Assembly (NCBI GenBank): GCA_025345505.1
Contig: JANVCC010000076.1
Span: forward strand, 11,470,547-11,534,546
Length of the DNA: 64,000 nucleotides
Source: Todiramphus chloris collaris
Taxonomy: Eukaryota; Chordata; Aves; Coraciiformes; Alcedinidae
Reading direction: 5' to 3'
Below are positions 1 through 13,019 of this stretch, in pieces. Below the pieces are notes generated by a model. That model was not told where the DNA came from, made no database searches, and saw nothing but the letters and a program-made list of their open reading frames with translations. Position numbers and translations under genes: made by a program. Position 1 is the first letter of the stretch; each line of letters begins with the position of its first letter.

Positions 1-123
1 TATTTATCAAATGTCTGCATATTCCTATCAAAATTAAATGCAGGTGGCCCAACCACCTCTGTCAGTGCCAGCAAGATGCTATTATCAGTACATGTTGCAT
101 CATTGGTATTATCAGCATAGTCA

Positions 124-638
124 ACCTAGAATACCGTGTTCAGTTTTGGGCCCCTCGATACAAGAAAGACATTGAGGTGCTGGAGTATGTCCAGAGAAGG
201 GCAAAAAAGCTGGTTAGAGGTCTAAAGCACAAGTCTTAAGAAGAGCAGCTGAGGGAACTGGAGTTGTTTAGCCTGGAGAAAAGGAGGCTTAGGGGAGACC
301 TTAGTTGTTCTCTACAACTACCTGAAAGGAGGTAGGAGCAAGGTGGGGGTCAGTCTGCTCTCCCACGTAGCAAGCAATAGGAGAAGAGGAAATGGCCTCA
401 AGTTGTGCCAGGGGAAGTTTAGATTGTATATTAGGAAAAAAAATTAGTCACAGAAAGGGTTGTTAAGCAGTGGAACAGGCTGCCCAGGAAAGTGGTTGTC
501 ACCATCCTCAGGGATATTTAAAAGATGTATAGATGTGGTGCTAAGGGATATGGTTGAGTGATGACCTGGCAGTGCTGGTTTAATGGTTGGACTTGATGAT
601 CTTGAAGGTCTCTTCCAACCAGAATGATTCTATGATCA
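124..638 (+). mobile_element. CR1 LINE, 3' end fragment
   Basis: This is the 3' part of a CR1 non-LTR retrotransposon, 5'-truncated, in + orientation. Hallmarks are the end of the ORF2 region (text resembling 'GTTCAGTTTTGGGCCCCTC', then the block around a lightly divergent 'CTGGAGTATGTCCAGAGAAG'), the 'GGAACAGGCTGCCCAGG' block near 472-488, and the terminal 'GGTCTCTTCCAACC..AATGATTCTATGAT' tail near 607-637. CR1 ends in short ATTCTATG-type repeats rather than poly-A, as seen here. Several substitutions and small indels separate it from the remembered consensus, so it is not a recent copy. The exact 5' break is uncertain by tens of bases. Confidence 0.93.
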
Positions 639-1603
639 TCATTACAAGGCCCACTGCCCATCTTTAGGTGTTCTAGCTTGAACAGTCCTCCTTCAGCTCC
701 CATAGTATTGACATTCAGGATCTCCTCACAAGGTCCTGAGTGGCCAGATGATCTTGTCTGGTTACAAGGATGAACTGCATTTGGTGTTAGAAGCATGGCA
801 GACAAGACCATAACCAAGCTTCTGTAGGTTGCCATCCATCTTGGTCATGGGGACAGAGGTTGTTGAGCTGGTAGGCTGGAAGTAAACATAATTCCCACGG
901 TGGCAGAGGTCAACTTCGTTACCCATAAAGGCATCTGGTGGTGGTGTGACCTATGCCTCAATCCCAATTGTAACTTTAACTCTCCTCTCTTAAGAGAGTC
1001 ATAGTTACAAGTCATTCAGTCCCAGATGGTAAATTTACAAACTTCTGAAGAGTCAGAACATCTGGAAGAAACTCAACTCACAGTAGCAGGACAGCTGGCT
1101 AGACATAACTAGGTCTTTTTGCCACTGGTGAAGGAACAGAGATTGGATGATGCTCCATCAGTTCTACCCCAACATGGAAGTATTAAGCAGCTCAGATGCT
1201 GGCACCATCCATCAATAAGAAAGGGAAGACTTAGTAGAAATCGCATTACCAACCTCAAGAAAGCATGAGATTTTTATGAGCTTGAACAGAAATTCTCCTA
1301 GTTATGCAACAGAACTTGGTGACAACCTTTTGAAAAATGAAAGAAAAGCTTCAGCAGATTTTCTAGGAGGACTCTTAAAATATAACAAATCAACTTGAAA
1401 AGTCTGATGTCTGGTTTTTAACAGATATTTTTGAAAGATGATTTAGTTGGTATTTTTTCCTTCTTAGTTGTGCACATACAATTCCAGTGAAAATTGAAAT
1501 ATTAGCTGAACTTTTTATAGCCAGAGATGTACTGGGACTAAGACAAGCATCATAGGGAAATCCTGGCTCACTGAATTCAGAGATAAAGTTGCAATAGAGC
1601 ACT
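639..1603. other. Unassigned non-coding DNA
   Basis: About 960 bases of ordinary AT-rich sequence between the first CR1 fragment and a microsatellite. I see no coding frame of convincing length, no RNA gene and no recognisable repeat. A minus-strand open frame at 518-835 overlaps the CR1 tail and is not coding. Confidence 0.6.
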
Positions 1604-1653
1604 CATATATATATATATATATAAAAAAAAGAAAGAAAGAAAGAAAAAAAAAA
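1604..1653. repeat. Compound (TA)n / (GAAA)n microsatellite
   Basis: About eight TA dinucleotides run straight into A-rich GAAA units. It is a simple sequence repeat, likely length-polymorphic. Confidence 0.95.
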
Positions 1654-2198
1654 GGTTAGAATAGATGAAGACCAGTAGCTAATACAAAGCAATGCTCAAC
1701 AAGATCCACAACACACTCTGCACAGAATTTATTTTGCTTTCAAATTAGACTTTCTGACACATTAAAATAAGCTTTTTAGAGAAACATTCAGAAAAAACAG
1801 GAGCATAGACAGACATGCATACACTTTCCTTGAGGCACAGCTCAGCCTCCCACACTCAACCTGCTTATCACTGCATCCAACCAGATCTCCTGGCGTACCT
1901 GTGCACGTAAGCATCACTAATCCGTTTCAGTTAGAATGAGCCAGGTTAGCTTACAAGTTTAAATTCTCAGCTAAGCAGATTCGTTTTGCCTGAAATAGAT
2001 TAGAAAGCACTCGCACGAGCAGTTCCACGAACAGATTAGAGACATGTCAATCTTCTTCAGCAGGGGGACAGGATAGGCAGCACACAGCTCAACCTCATCA
2101 AGGACTTTCTCATTCTTTTGTTTTGGTATTGCTTTTTTCAAAATAAAGCAGGGATGTGCAGAAGATATTAGAAGGTAAGATGCTTCATAAAGATGCAA

Positions 2199-2261
2199 TA
2201 AATTTAAGAAATTTAAAGAAATTTAATTTTAAGAATTTTAAATTTAAGAAATAAAAAATTT
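2199..2261. repeat. AT-only imperfect tandem repeat
   Basis: Units resembling AAATTTAAG recur four to five times with drift and reversals (TTTAAGAAA, TTTAAAGAA, TTTTAAGAA). It is a low-complexity AT tract of about 60 bases. Confidence 0.8.
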
Positions 2262-2750
2262 TAGCTACAAAATCCAGCACTGTTATTCAGGAGCACATGC
2301 TTTCCTTACCAAATCTTCATCAGTAAGCAGCAACAGGAAAGATCACAACTGAACACAGAAAAAGCAACAGACTTTGATATTTACAGATGTTGAAATAAAG
2401 TAGAAATAAAACACAAGGGTCAATCCACACCAACTGAATCTCTTCTGTTCTGGTAGCAGCAATGCCATCCACTATTTCAAAAGTGATGTGGAAGCAGCTA
2501 GTCATTAACACAAACACTTGAAAATCAACACTTGTAGATCATGCATTATTTGTGTTTTGTGAAGGACGTGTTACTGTATGTTTACAAGATGCGATGAAAA
2601 GTCAAAACTATCTGGAGAGAAGGTTGTTTATTCTGAAAGGTATCTGCAGTTGGTTTTGAGCACTCACTCGTTTGCTTATGTAGTGACCGCACACTTTGAG
2701 ACTGCATGCTTCAGTAGTACTGAAAGATGTAGGGGTAGTAAAAGATTGTA

Positions 2751-4238
2751 ATCATAGAATCATCTAGACTGAAACGACTTTTAAGATTATTGAGACCAAC
2801 CATTAACACTACACTACCAAGTCCACCAGTAAGCCATATTCCCAAGCACCACTTCTAGATGGCTTTTAAACACAGCCAGGATGTCTCTCTTGTATTGAGG
2901 TGTGGCCTCACCAGTACCAAGCACAGAGGGACAATCACCTCCCTAGTCCTGCTTGCCACACGATTTCTAATACAAGCCAGGATGCCACTGGCCTTCTTTG
3001 GGCACCTGGGCACGCTGCAGGCTCATATCCAGCCACTTGTTGTCAGTACCCTTAGGTCCCTTTCTGCCAGACAACTTTGCAGCCACTCTTCCCCAGGCCT
3101 ACAGCATTGTATGGAGTTGTCATGGCCCAAGTGAAGGCCCCAAGCACTTGGCCTCATTGAAGCTCATACAACTGACCTCAGCCCATCGATCCAGCCTGTG
3201 CAGGTGCCTCTGTAAAGCCTCCCTACCCTCAAACAGATCAACACTCCCACCCAACTTGTTGGCATCTGCAAATTTATTGAGGGTGTATTCCATGTCCTCA
3301 TCAAGGTCATTGATAAAGATGTTAAACAGAAGTGGTCCAGATACTGAGACCTGAGGGACACCACTCGTAAGAGGTCACCAGCTGGATTTCACTCCACACT
3401 CATTGGACCCCTTTGGGTCCAGCCATCCAGGCAGTGTTTTAGTCAGCAGAGCATATGCCCATCCAAGCCAAGACCAGACAGTTTTTTTTCATGAGAATGC
3501 TGTAGGAAAGTGTTGAAAGCTTTATGGAAGTCCAAGGAGAGAACATCCGCAGTCTTTCCCTCATCCACCGGGTGGGTCATCTTGTCATAGGAGATCAGGT
3601 TTGTCAAGCAGGACCTGCCTTTCATAAACCCATGCTGACTGGTTGTTCTGTATATGATGCATAATGGCACTCAAGATGATCTGCTCCATGACCTTCCCTG
3701 TCACCAAGGTCAGACTGACAGGCCTGTAGTTCCCCAGATCCTCCTTTCAGCCTTTCTTGTAGAAGGGCATCACATTTGCTAGCCTCCAGTCCATTGGGAC
3801 TTCAGATAGCCAAGACTGCTGGCAAATGATGGAGATAGGCTTAGTGAGCACATCTGCCAACTCCTTCAGTACTCTTGGGTATAACCCATCTGGCCCCATA
3901 GACATGTGTGTTAAAGTGGTGTAGCAGGTCACTATTTCCTCTTGGATTGTGAAGGTCTCATTCTGGCACCCCTCCTTGTCTTCCAGCTCAGGGGGGCTGA
4001 GTATCCAGGGAACAACTAGTTCTACTGCTAAAGGCTGAGGCAAAGAAGGCATTAAGCACTTGGGCCTTTTCTTCATCCCTTGTCACTATATTTCCCCCCG
4101 CATCCCGTGATGGAGATTCTTCTTAGTCCTCCTTTTGTTGTTACTGTATTTATAGAAACATTTTTATTGTCTTTAACAGCAACAGCCAGGTTAAGTTCTG
4201 GTTGGGCTTTGGCTCTCCTAATTTTATCTCTGCATAAA
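2751..4238 (-). mobile_element. CR1 LINE, 5'-truncated, partial reverse transcriptase
   Basis: A CR1 copy of about 1.5 kb in minus orientation; its 3' terminus (ATCATAGAATCATCTAGACT on the + strand) is at 2751. Broken pieces of ORF2 are readable on the minus strand. Around 4076-3747 is the conserved 'SMGPDGLYPRVLKELADV' and 'DWRLANVMPFYKKG' part of the reverse transcriptase. Around 3640-3500 are '[17 protein letters not shown]' and 'LDFHKAFNT', equivalent to catalytic motif A. Around 3330-3200 is '[10 protein letters not shown]' followed by '[20 protein letters not shown]'. The catalytic FADD box reads FADA here (codon GCC near 3262), and the frame is interrupted elsewhere, so the enzyme is dead. 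No endonuclease domain remains. Beyond about 4238 the match fades. Confidence 0.95.
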
Positions 4239-7200
4239 ATGAAGCAGCCTGTAAAACCTCTACCCTATCTTTTGAAAGAAAATCTGAGGGGGAAGAAAGA
4301 CTGTCATATCTTTCCAAGTGTTACCATACCCCACAAAAGGCTCTAGGAAATTAAACTATCCCCACTTGTTCCCATAGTGCAGTTACCATTTCCACTACAC
4401 AATACCCCACGGCTGAAGTGCTCAGTACTTCTCTGAAGCCTCAGTGTATTTCTGAAGTCTGTTCAAGTCCTTAGGATCCACAGGGGTAGAACCACCCCAG
4501 ACTTAGCTTCTTAATATGCACCTGGCACCTCCAAATTAGTTACCAGTGAGCTTCACACCCAGTACATAAACTTGAAATCCAAATGCAGGTGCTTTCATTT
4601 GCCCTTTACAGGGCAAATCCTTTCTCTAAGTACAGGTTTGACTAATACCAACTAGGATCTCCTGCTGTCAATACACACGTATCTTTCCAAAGAGAATACG
4701 CCAAGTAGCTCCTGTGCAGCAGAGTCCATCATTTATACTGTTTAAAGGACCATATTTGCTCAACAGAATTTGCAAATCTCAGACTAAGAAGAGAAGGAAT
4801 TATGTAAAATTCAAGACATACAATTAGCTGCTTGCAAAGGGTAGATATGCTGCTTAAAAGTTCCTTCACTGCTGTTTAAGGAAATTAAAAGTAGTAACAC
4901 AGGGAAGTGTGACTTGATGATAAACACAGAAAAACTGTGTTTTGAAAAGAAATTGGAAGGTGACATTTGAAGCTGTGTATTGCAACAGAGAATATTCCAG
5001 GCAGATGTGGCAGCACCAAAGTAGAAGTGAAGTAAGCATAAACGGATAGCAAGGAAAAAAATGTGAAGAGCAGAATAAATTATACAGTATAGGGTCTCAG
5101 ACGAATTATAGATCATTCATTACTAGATATAGAGTAAACAGGATCAGATCTGTTCAGCGCCTGTAGCCAAGAAAGTGCATTATTGATCTACTGTATTATG
5201 CACGGCCTGAAAAAAGATGACGACTCACAAGTAAGTGTTCAAGCATACCAAGTTTTATATTTAGGAACAGCTGAAACAAGCAGAAATGGGCACTTCATAA
5301 CATTAGTACTTGATTGTTTATTTTATGATTCAAGATAAATTGGCTTTGTGCACCCCAAAGAAGAACACTGTCATAAAGGCCAAGAACTCAATTCCTTAAT
5401 TTAATAATATTTAAAGCTTCTCTAACAACGGAGACAAAGGGAGTCCAAGCAGCACAGTCCTTGCAGCATACTATCAATACTGTTAGGACAAGACTTTCAT
5501 AATGGAAACAAACAGTGAAAACGTTAAACCAGTCTGCTGGTGACACTCAACACGCCAACTAGAATAATTAATGTTTAAAGTAGGAGCAAGTATTTTCAAG
5601 AAGTCCTCATCTCTGAACTCCTTTTATTTGACGCACTCAACCTAAGTTTGTGTAAATCTGCGTGCAATCCTCAAATGTAAAGTCTGCTAAAGCACAACCC
5701 AAATTTCACATGATAGGAAAGCAGCAAAAGTTTATTCACCTTTGCATGGAACTTTTAGCAAGAGACAAGTTATTTAGAGCTGTTATGATAGATCTACAAC
5801 AGATCCACTATGAGTTACTGACCAAGTAAGCAAAAACAAATCCAAGACTAGAAGAATATAAACAACAGGCCTCCTTTCTTAGTAGAGACAAAAAAATTAA
5901 CCTTGGGACAGCAACTGATTTTATAGAATTAAAATCATTAAATACTAACATAATGCCTTTTTGAATTCTGAGAAAATGCCACGACTGTACTACAGACTTT
6001 GCATGAAAATGAAAACAAATGTTCCGTTTGTGACAGATTTTGCCTGATACCAGAAGCTGTTTGTCAGCCATCAGTACAATCATTAATATAAACCAACTGA
6101 AGAGAAGACAGAAGTCTTCCTATATTAGCAGTATTTGACTATATTTACAATTGTAGTAAGTTTTACTGTGGAAAATAATGGGACTTGTGGTTCTAAGAAT
6201 ATCAATCCTGTTACTGTGATAGATGGCCTGTCAAGATACAGTAACCACTGTACACTTACACATTAAAAAAAGAAGCCTAAATATAGCAGTAGTACCTGCC
6301 TTCCTCAGCATCAAGGATATATTAACTGGCCATCTGAGAACTTACTTTTTAAACCCAAAAGTATAATTGCATTCAAGCAGCATGAGTAAATGCAAAAAAA
6401 TCTGTTATTTGTGAATAGCAGTAGCTAAATAAAGTGCAAAAATACTAGTGTGTCCTTAATGTTCCCTCAAAAAACTATGCCAACAACTGCAAGTGAAGTT
6501 TGACACCATCTGTCACCTAATTACACCTTATATAATATATGTCATCAGGACATTTGCCATCACTTGCAGAGTGATAGCTACAGTGAAGTGTTCAACTACC
6601 TACATTTTCCTGCTGATGGAGCCAGTCACAAAAAGATGTAAAACTGCATGTGCTAATATAAAACCCCTTCAGATACAAGGACTAAAGTAACCTCATAGCA
6701 GTTAGACAGCCAATGAACTGCCATCACCTTTATTTCTCCGCTATTCCCACAGGCAGGTACTTGTTGTGTGCATTATTTTCCATAGTTGCTACACTTAGAA
6801 TTTTAATTTTGAGATTCAAAGATCAATCACACACAGTGGAATAGTGGCCACTTCATTGTGTGGAGATGTAGCACAGGTAGAAAATTTTTAAAGTGTGCTG
6901 CTTATACCAGCAGACAAGACAGGACTTGAAGAGTCTGTTCCATACGTTACAAGAAGCTGATGCCTCTGGCTTTTAGCACTGCTGCAACCCAGGCTTCCAC
7001 AGACACTTTGTGCACTCAGAGTGAGACAGCCTCCTCTACTGACTTCCAGAGAAATCAAATCCTGTGCCCACTTGCTGCTACTGGCACTTTTAGAACCTCA
7101 AATAGCTGATGTGCTTCATAGTTAACACTTTGTTCTGAGAATTTCAATGTATTTTATCCTGAATTTGGCTAGATCTATAAAACAAAAGCTTACACTGACT

Positions 7201-7328
7201 TAAAAGTTGACGAAATCCCTGAATGTTCTGATTAAATTCTTTACAGAGGGTCTGCACTCCCTTAGCTCTACTCTTTACCTGGTTTACAGTTTCCTTTCAT
7301 GTTTAATTTTCCCTGTATTTGTAGTCGG
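4239..7328. other. Unassigned AT-rich DNA
   Basis: Roughly 3 kb without a supported gene. Short open frames (for example 4811-5116 and 5808-6083 on the minus strand) are rich in Phe/Ser/Leu, have no recognisable motif and look like chance frames. A possible donor-acceptor pair around 5745 on the minus strand encloses only 12 bases and was discarded. No repeat family was recognised. Confidence 0.55.
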
Positions 7329-7345
7329 ATAAATAAATAAATAAT
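7329..7345. repeat. (AAAT)n microsatellite
   Basis: About four units of AAAT. Short simple repeat. Confidence 0.85.
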
Positions 7346-8358
7346 CAGAATCTTCTCTGTTCAAGAAGAGATGAAATTCAGCCACCAGTGACAAAGCTAA
7401 GATAAATAATTGCTCTTAGAAAATGCCAGACTACACTGCTGTGTATTGGCTGACAGGGCCTCTGCATAAAAGCACTCACCTCTCTAATGGAATACAATGC
7501 CTGCTCTACGCCATAGATTACTCTTACTCTTAATTGCCATCTCCTCCTTTTATTTTTCCCCTCAAATGCAATGCAACAACTAAAGTACAATATCTGCCTC
7601 AGTGTCTTTCGAGAAGCATAGACACTGCCATAAAATGAGCTAATGTCTCTAATCTATCAATACATATTTTGATGACCCTCAGAATAGGGTTCATTGCCAG
7701 GGTTTGTTTGGTGGCAGCAGGGGCATCGTTTGAGGACTCTTAGATGTAATGGGATCATAAAAGATCTGAAACATTCTAAAATCCCAGTCATTTTTGCTAC
7801 CTTTGCTGGCCACTGACTCAATGATACAGCTCAGAACCATTAAATGTAGTTTGCAACAAACCCTACCATGCTTCTTTGCCTACCTTTTTCCACAGATAGA
7901 AATAGAAGGCTGTTATTTTACTTCATTTACAGAAGTACAAGTCTGCAAGAAAATTGGAAGTGGAGTTGGGGGAGGGGGGGCACGATATTTTCATGTAAAG
8001 AATTAGCATTATAGAATAGCAAAAGGATTAATGCTATATTGTATAAAACAGGTTTGAGGAATCTTTAATTTGAGACTTAAACACAGAAATTCTCTTAATA
8101 AAGAAAGATGCGTTTCCTGTCCACAATGGAAACCATGGTCACCAGATGGCCAAAAACTTCTCAGCCTGGGAAAAATTATTCTACATTTCTAATGAGAACC
8201 AAATGGAGAAGTGGCAATTTTTTGTTCCTGCAGGATGGCAATTACCCTTACATGCAGTGTTATTTTTTCCCCCCAGAATTCCATGGGTTTAGAAGCTCTA
8301 CAAAGATGCAGTACAGCAAAAATATGTTAATTTACGTATATGTAATACATCTATTATA
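7346..8358. other. Unassigned DNA with splice-like decoys
   Basis: No gene supported. On the minus strand a very good pyrimidine-rich acceptor-like site ends near 7945 and a donor-like site lies near 7885. The enclosed bases have stops in all three frames, so it can only be a non-coding exon or a decoy. A G-run (GGGGGAGGGGGGGC-like) occurs near 7966-7981. Confidence 0.5.
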
Positions 8359-8420
8359 TAGAATCATCATAGAACGGTTTGGCCTGGAAGGGACCTCTAA
8401 AGGTCATATAGCCTGACGCC
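8359..8420 (-). mobile_element. CR1 LINE, short 3' terminal scrap
   Basis: About 60 bases matching the extreme 3' end of CR1 in minus orientation: 'AGAATCATCATAGAACGGTT' followed by 'GGAAGGGACCTCTAAAGGTC'. The copy is only the tail, typical of severe 5' truncation at insertion. Confidence 0.88.
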
Positions 8421-8735
8421 ATATTCTGATGAAGAAAAAGGCACTAGGTATGCAAAACATTAAACAAGATACACAAAATACTTAAAAATTAACCAACCTA
8501 CACAAAGGCCTCAGTGGTCCCATCTGATCATAAGAAACTTGTAAAGGAGAAGCTACTAATGCATATGCACATATAAGCAAGATTAAAAAGAAACTTGGTT
8601 ACAAAAAAAAAGAGAGAACAGTTTAGACCAACAATACTTAATCTGTTGGTACCTGCCAGTTGTTGCTGCCTTCTTGAGCTCCATAAAAAAAACCAAATCA
8701 ACTGGAAGTAGATATGCAGAGACATATAGATATTT

Positions 8736-8754
8736 AAAATAAATAAATAAATAA
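8736..8754. repeat. (AAAT)n microsatellite
   Basis: Four to five AAAT units. Simple repeat, same motif as the one near 7.33 kb. Confidence 0.85.
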
Positions 8755-9639
8755 TCAGCCTCAAATGGGCATGAGCAGCAGGTAGAATCTATCCATATTA
8801 CTCACTTGAATTAGGTTAAGTGGCTTGCCAATTCATGTTTTGTTTCAAATTCAGCTGGCACACCACAGTAATTCTGATGCCCTGCACTGACTTAGCAACA
8901 TGATTTGCACATCTTAAGAACTTGAATCGCTCGTGCTACGCAAGGTTTCTTTCTAAATACAAAACAAAATTAGTGACGCACCTTTCATCAGTAAGTTATC
9001 TCTCAAAATTAGAGGCTTTATAGCTTTAAGAGAAACAAGTTGTGGAACTGCTTTTCCAGCTCCTGTACTATACTCCTCAACACATTTTGTCTAGCTGTTC
9101 CCTTTCCTCCTAAATTTATGCCACCTAACCAAAATCTCCTCAAGAAAAATATTTTGGTGTCACTCTCGATATTGTGAGAAATAGCTGTGGCTGTGGGTGA
9201 AAAACAGATGGAAAATGCGTTGGTATACATTAAGTTATGACATGTTCAGGAAGCCTCTTTGGCTCTCCATCCAAAATTTCAAGTATGAGCATAGGCGTTT
9301 GGAGAAAGGAAAAGTGTAATCTGCATCCTTTGGGGAAGAAAGTACAAACTGACTATTACTGACAACTACACATCTGGGAGACAGCACAGTGGGAAGTGGA
9401 AAGCAAACAACAGAAGTGACCAGGCAAGCAGATGGAACCAAAAAGCTTGGGGAGGAGGATGAGAAAATAAAAAAAAATAATCGAGCGCCAGCTGCATTAG
9501 CTGGCACACAGTCACCAACAGTTGGCAAAGATGCTACATATACTTCAGAAGTGGGACAGAAGAAACTGAAGGAATAAGGTCCACCTTTCTGTAAAGAAGG
9601 GGCTACAGAGACCATTTTGTTAAAAAGCGTTAAAAAGAT

Positions 9640-9760
9640 AGGAATCAGATCTGATTTTTATCCCAGCTTCAGATGTGAGAATTTAGGCGAGTCACTGTCT
9701 TCCTCGTGCCTTATTTCTCCGGCTACGTGAAGTGGGAATCACCTTTTTAAGGTACTTGGA
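9640..9760 (+). mobile_element. MIR/CORE-SINE-like fragment
   Basis: The order 'GAGTCACTGTCTTCCTCGTG' then 'CTTATTTCTCC', a purine-rich 'GTGAAGTGGGAATCACC' and 'TTTTTAAGGTACTTGG' follows the remembered MIR core and 3' half (short-tract 'AAGTCACTT..CTCTGTGCCTCAGTTTCC..GTAAAATGGGGAT'). It is old and diverged. The call is by eye; a nucleotide profile search against MIR consensus would settle it. Confidence 0.45.
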
Positions 9761-9879
9761 ATACTCACACACACGTTTTGCCACCTTTCAGTCAACTGAG
9801 ACTTAAATTTTCTTTGCACTTTTCCCAAAAAAGGAAATACTAAGGGGACAACACATGATCCAGTGGGAAAACAGCTGAA

Positions 9880-10055
9880 TACAGACCGAGGAGACTTGGT
9901 TTCCATGCTCAAATTAGATTTGCCAGGAGCCTGAAGAGGGATCTTCAGCCTCTTTGCTTTCAACATCTGATTCCCCGTTTAGAAAGTGAGGTTTATTACA
10001 CGCACTTCCCTGCAAAAGGGCTTTGAAAAAGTGAATTGTAAATAAAGGATCGAGA
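9880..10055 (+). mobile_element. Possible second MIR-like fragment
   Basis: 'GACTTGGTTTCCATGCTCAAATTAG' resembles the 'GACCTGGGTTC-AGTCC' opening of a MIR, and 'CATCTGATTCCCCGTTTAGA' followed by 'AAGTGAGGTTTATTA' resembles its 'CAGTTTCCCCATCTGTAAAATG' segment. It lies just downstream of the fragment at 9.64 kb in the same orientation. Heavily diverged, low certainty. Confidence 0.3.
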
Positions 10056-10784
10056 ACATCCTTGTCTTGTCAGTCCAACTTTTTCCTGTATGTGCGTAAC
10101 AACAGAGTCTCACATTCATTTTTGTCCTTCAGGGCCCACTGACAGGCTCACAGAACGCAAACAAGGTGTATTTAGTGACGTATTTTTCCACCCTCGTTAT
10201 ACAGTGGAAGTTTCTAAGGGTAAAGTTTATTATACATATTTTCTCCATTTCTCAGTGCTATAGTATGTATGTACGTTTTATAGTTAATGGCTTTATCTTA
10301 GCAACAAACAGATGGTGAAAGTGTGATTTTTGTCTTCCTTCTGCAGACAGGCCTTGCACACACTTCATCAAGGGCAGGATATGCTGAACTTCACTGTAAT
10401 ACCAAGTTCCTGGGAAATACAGACTTGTATCTATAGCAATGTCAGAGTTCAAAGCTCAGCTACACTACAACGCCAACTCTTCAAATTCAGTTATTTGAGC
10501 ACTACACCTCTTCCCTCTTTTTTCACTTGTTGCACCCATTGCCAGTTGCCTGTACTGATTATGTTTGTTTTTCTTCTAGCACTTTTCCATCCTGGGAGGG
10601 ACCAACAACCAGGCTAACACCCAGCCCTAAAGCAAAAACAAAACAAAAAAGTGAAAAGATTATAAGGTCTGTATGTCAGGCTCCGTTACATAGAAAATGC
10701 TGAAACATACACACAGGCATTATCAAAGCAAAATTTGATGAGGGGGATTTAAACCAGCATTTCTCTCTCGTTAGTACAGCAGCT

Positions 10785-10900
10785 TAAGATAGCACAGAGT
10801 AACAGAAGGGATGAGTACTCTAACCAGTCGTTAGGATACTCACTAGGAGGGAAAGCTCTATTTTAGTCCTGCTCTTTCTGTATAGTTGTCTAATTTGCAA
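10785..10900. repeat. Possible ancient tRNA-derived SINE-like remnant
   Basis: 'ACTCTAACCAGTCGTTAGGA' followed by 'TACTCACTAGGAGGGAAAG' and 'TTTAGTCCTGCTCT' recalls a widespread amniote repeat of the form 'GTTAGGACACTCACCTGGGAGGTGGGAGACCTGGGTTCAA'. The resemblance is partial and from memory only. Confidence 0.22.
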
Positions 10901-13019
10901 GGGAGACCTGGAAATAATGCAGGGAGCAGATTCTGGTATGCAGTCATCTCTTCCCCAAGCTACAGGGCAAAGTACACTAAGTCTGCAAAATCACATTCCT
11001 TCTTGCTTGCTTTCAGCCTCAGTCTTGATCATAGTACCATCATGCTTCTAAAGCAAGAAGAAAATACCTCTCAGCACATGTGAGGAGGAGGAATAAAAAA
11101 AAAAAATTTTAAAAAACCCAACAAGACATCAAGGCAAGCAGGTTCAGGAGCTACTGTTAGATTCCTTACAGATGCCCAGAGAAACTGAGCAATGAATTCT
11201 GCTGCTTTTTAAATGTTGAATGATAGTACTTCAAGTAAGATAAAAGACTAAGAAATATAGTAAATTTAGAACAGTAGTTGCAAGCTCACATAAAAGAGTG
11301 TGTGTAAGAGGTTACAACCTTTCATTAACTCGGATTCATCTGAATAGTTTTTAATAAAGTGAACTCTTGCTGACTCCCCCTGAAGGCTAAGATCTTTCTA
11401 TGATTTACCTCAAAGCAATTTTTTATTCTCAGCATTAAGTTGCTGATAAAAATGAAGGATTTAAAATGTAAATGCTGACACAACCCTAACTACAGAGTTC
11501 TGCACAGCACAGTGATATAGCTATAATTAAAAAGACAGCCCACATCAAGTAAAAAGCTTCACTACAAACCTTTTTAGTAGATCAATACAGTATCATCAGT
11601 GACATCTCAATAGGGAGGATAAAGGAAAAAGAGAGGCTTCTTAAGGAATTAAGGACAATTATATGTATTAACGAAAAAAAATATATGTCTTTGGAAGTCT
11701 GTGGAGAACAAATTGTTAAATTTACAGTCTGATTCTAATATTATTCACCAAGAATAATTATTATTATTAACCAGAGATGTTAGCTTCTCTACTTTTCTTG
11801 CACTACAGTATAACTGTAGAGATAGTTAAGGCAACAGATAAAACACTACTAAAACTGGAATAACAATATTGCTAAGGAAACAATTGTGTGAAAGCTGCAG
11901 AACAGAAGCTTTTAATAAAAAAAAAAGGTACAAGAAAAAGAAGTCTTTTCAATCACTTTACCAAAACAGTGAGCCGAGTATAGCTTTCAGCTTATGAGGA
12001 TGTTAGATATTTTTAAGCAACTAGAAATGTTGTAAGAATAACCAGAATGGTACTGCAGCAGTTTTATTCGTGATGTGTCCCTGCACACCATCTACTACAG
12101 CTGAAAAGTCAACAAGCTCTAAATCACAGCACAAAGTCCCAAAGAGTAAAGTCTGGTACTTAACAAAATGAAAAGTCATTCTTAGGAACACGAAGAACAT
12201 TAAGTTACCAGAAGGTAAGAAGTTTCTTGGAGGGAATTTCAAACCAGGCAAGCCAAGAAGTGCGTTCATTCTTGCTCCAGTAATACTACTAAAGAATCTG
12301 AAGACCTCTATTGCTGCGATGACATCTCTCTTTCTGTGGCTCACTGCTGTCTTGTATAATTTAATGAGCAAAAATTAACCTTAGCAGGGGTGCTGGTGTG
12401 TATTAATACTGTATATGAAAAATAGGTTTAGAATTGCCGATATTTTGTTTGAACCACATAATCTTACAGTCTTTATTAACAGGATTGTCTGTGTTGTAGC
12501 ACTTGTAATACCGTCTGTAAGAGAGTATACTCACATGAAGACATGTGATGTCAGCACACTGGAACGCAGAGTTTGCTGGTAAATCGCCCCAATTAGGGCT
12601 TTTGTGAAATCTCATTTATTTCTGAAATTGATCTTTTTTTTTTTTTATTTTTCCCTAAATTCAGCTTTGAGCAAGAGGACATTGCAATGGTTTTGCTATC
12701 TCTTACACTGCTGCTGTTCTGATAATGACAATATTGATGTCAGTAATAGCGTTTTACCACAAAACGTTACTGTTTGTTTACTGGGTCGTCATCATTTTTC
12801 CTGTTTTGCCAACAGCAGGAAAGAAATCATGAGCTTGTGTTTTAAAAAGTAAAAAAGAGAAACTACTTAAGCTTGACAAAGACCAAGGAAAATCGAAATA
12901 CTAATATAGAAAGGGATCTTTAAAGAGCTAGATGATAACGCAGCAAATGCTGGATTAGGGCTTCATGGTACAGAACAGTCTGCATCAAGAGAACGAGCAG
13001 AACAATTTAGCTCTGAATA
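10901..13019. other. Unassigned AT-rich DNA
   Basis: No supported gene. The minus-strand open frame at 12371-12021 (116 codons) is the longest here and ends in a phase-1 donor-like GTAACT near 12205, but lacks a convincing acceptor. A/T runs occur near 11090-11120 and 12632-12650. Confidence 0.5.

Noticed and set aside
2859-3354. Plus-strand open frames of 91 and 118 codons
   Set aside because: Antisense shadows of the CR1 reverse-transcriptase region.
12010-12371. Minus-strand frame with a phase-1 exit at a GTAACT site near 12205 (words NALLGLPGLKFPPRNF)
   Set aside because: The donor is mediocre and the possible acceptors have poor pyrimidine tracts. Not strong enough to add to the exon chain.
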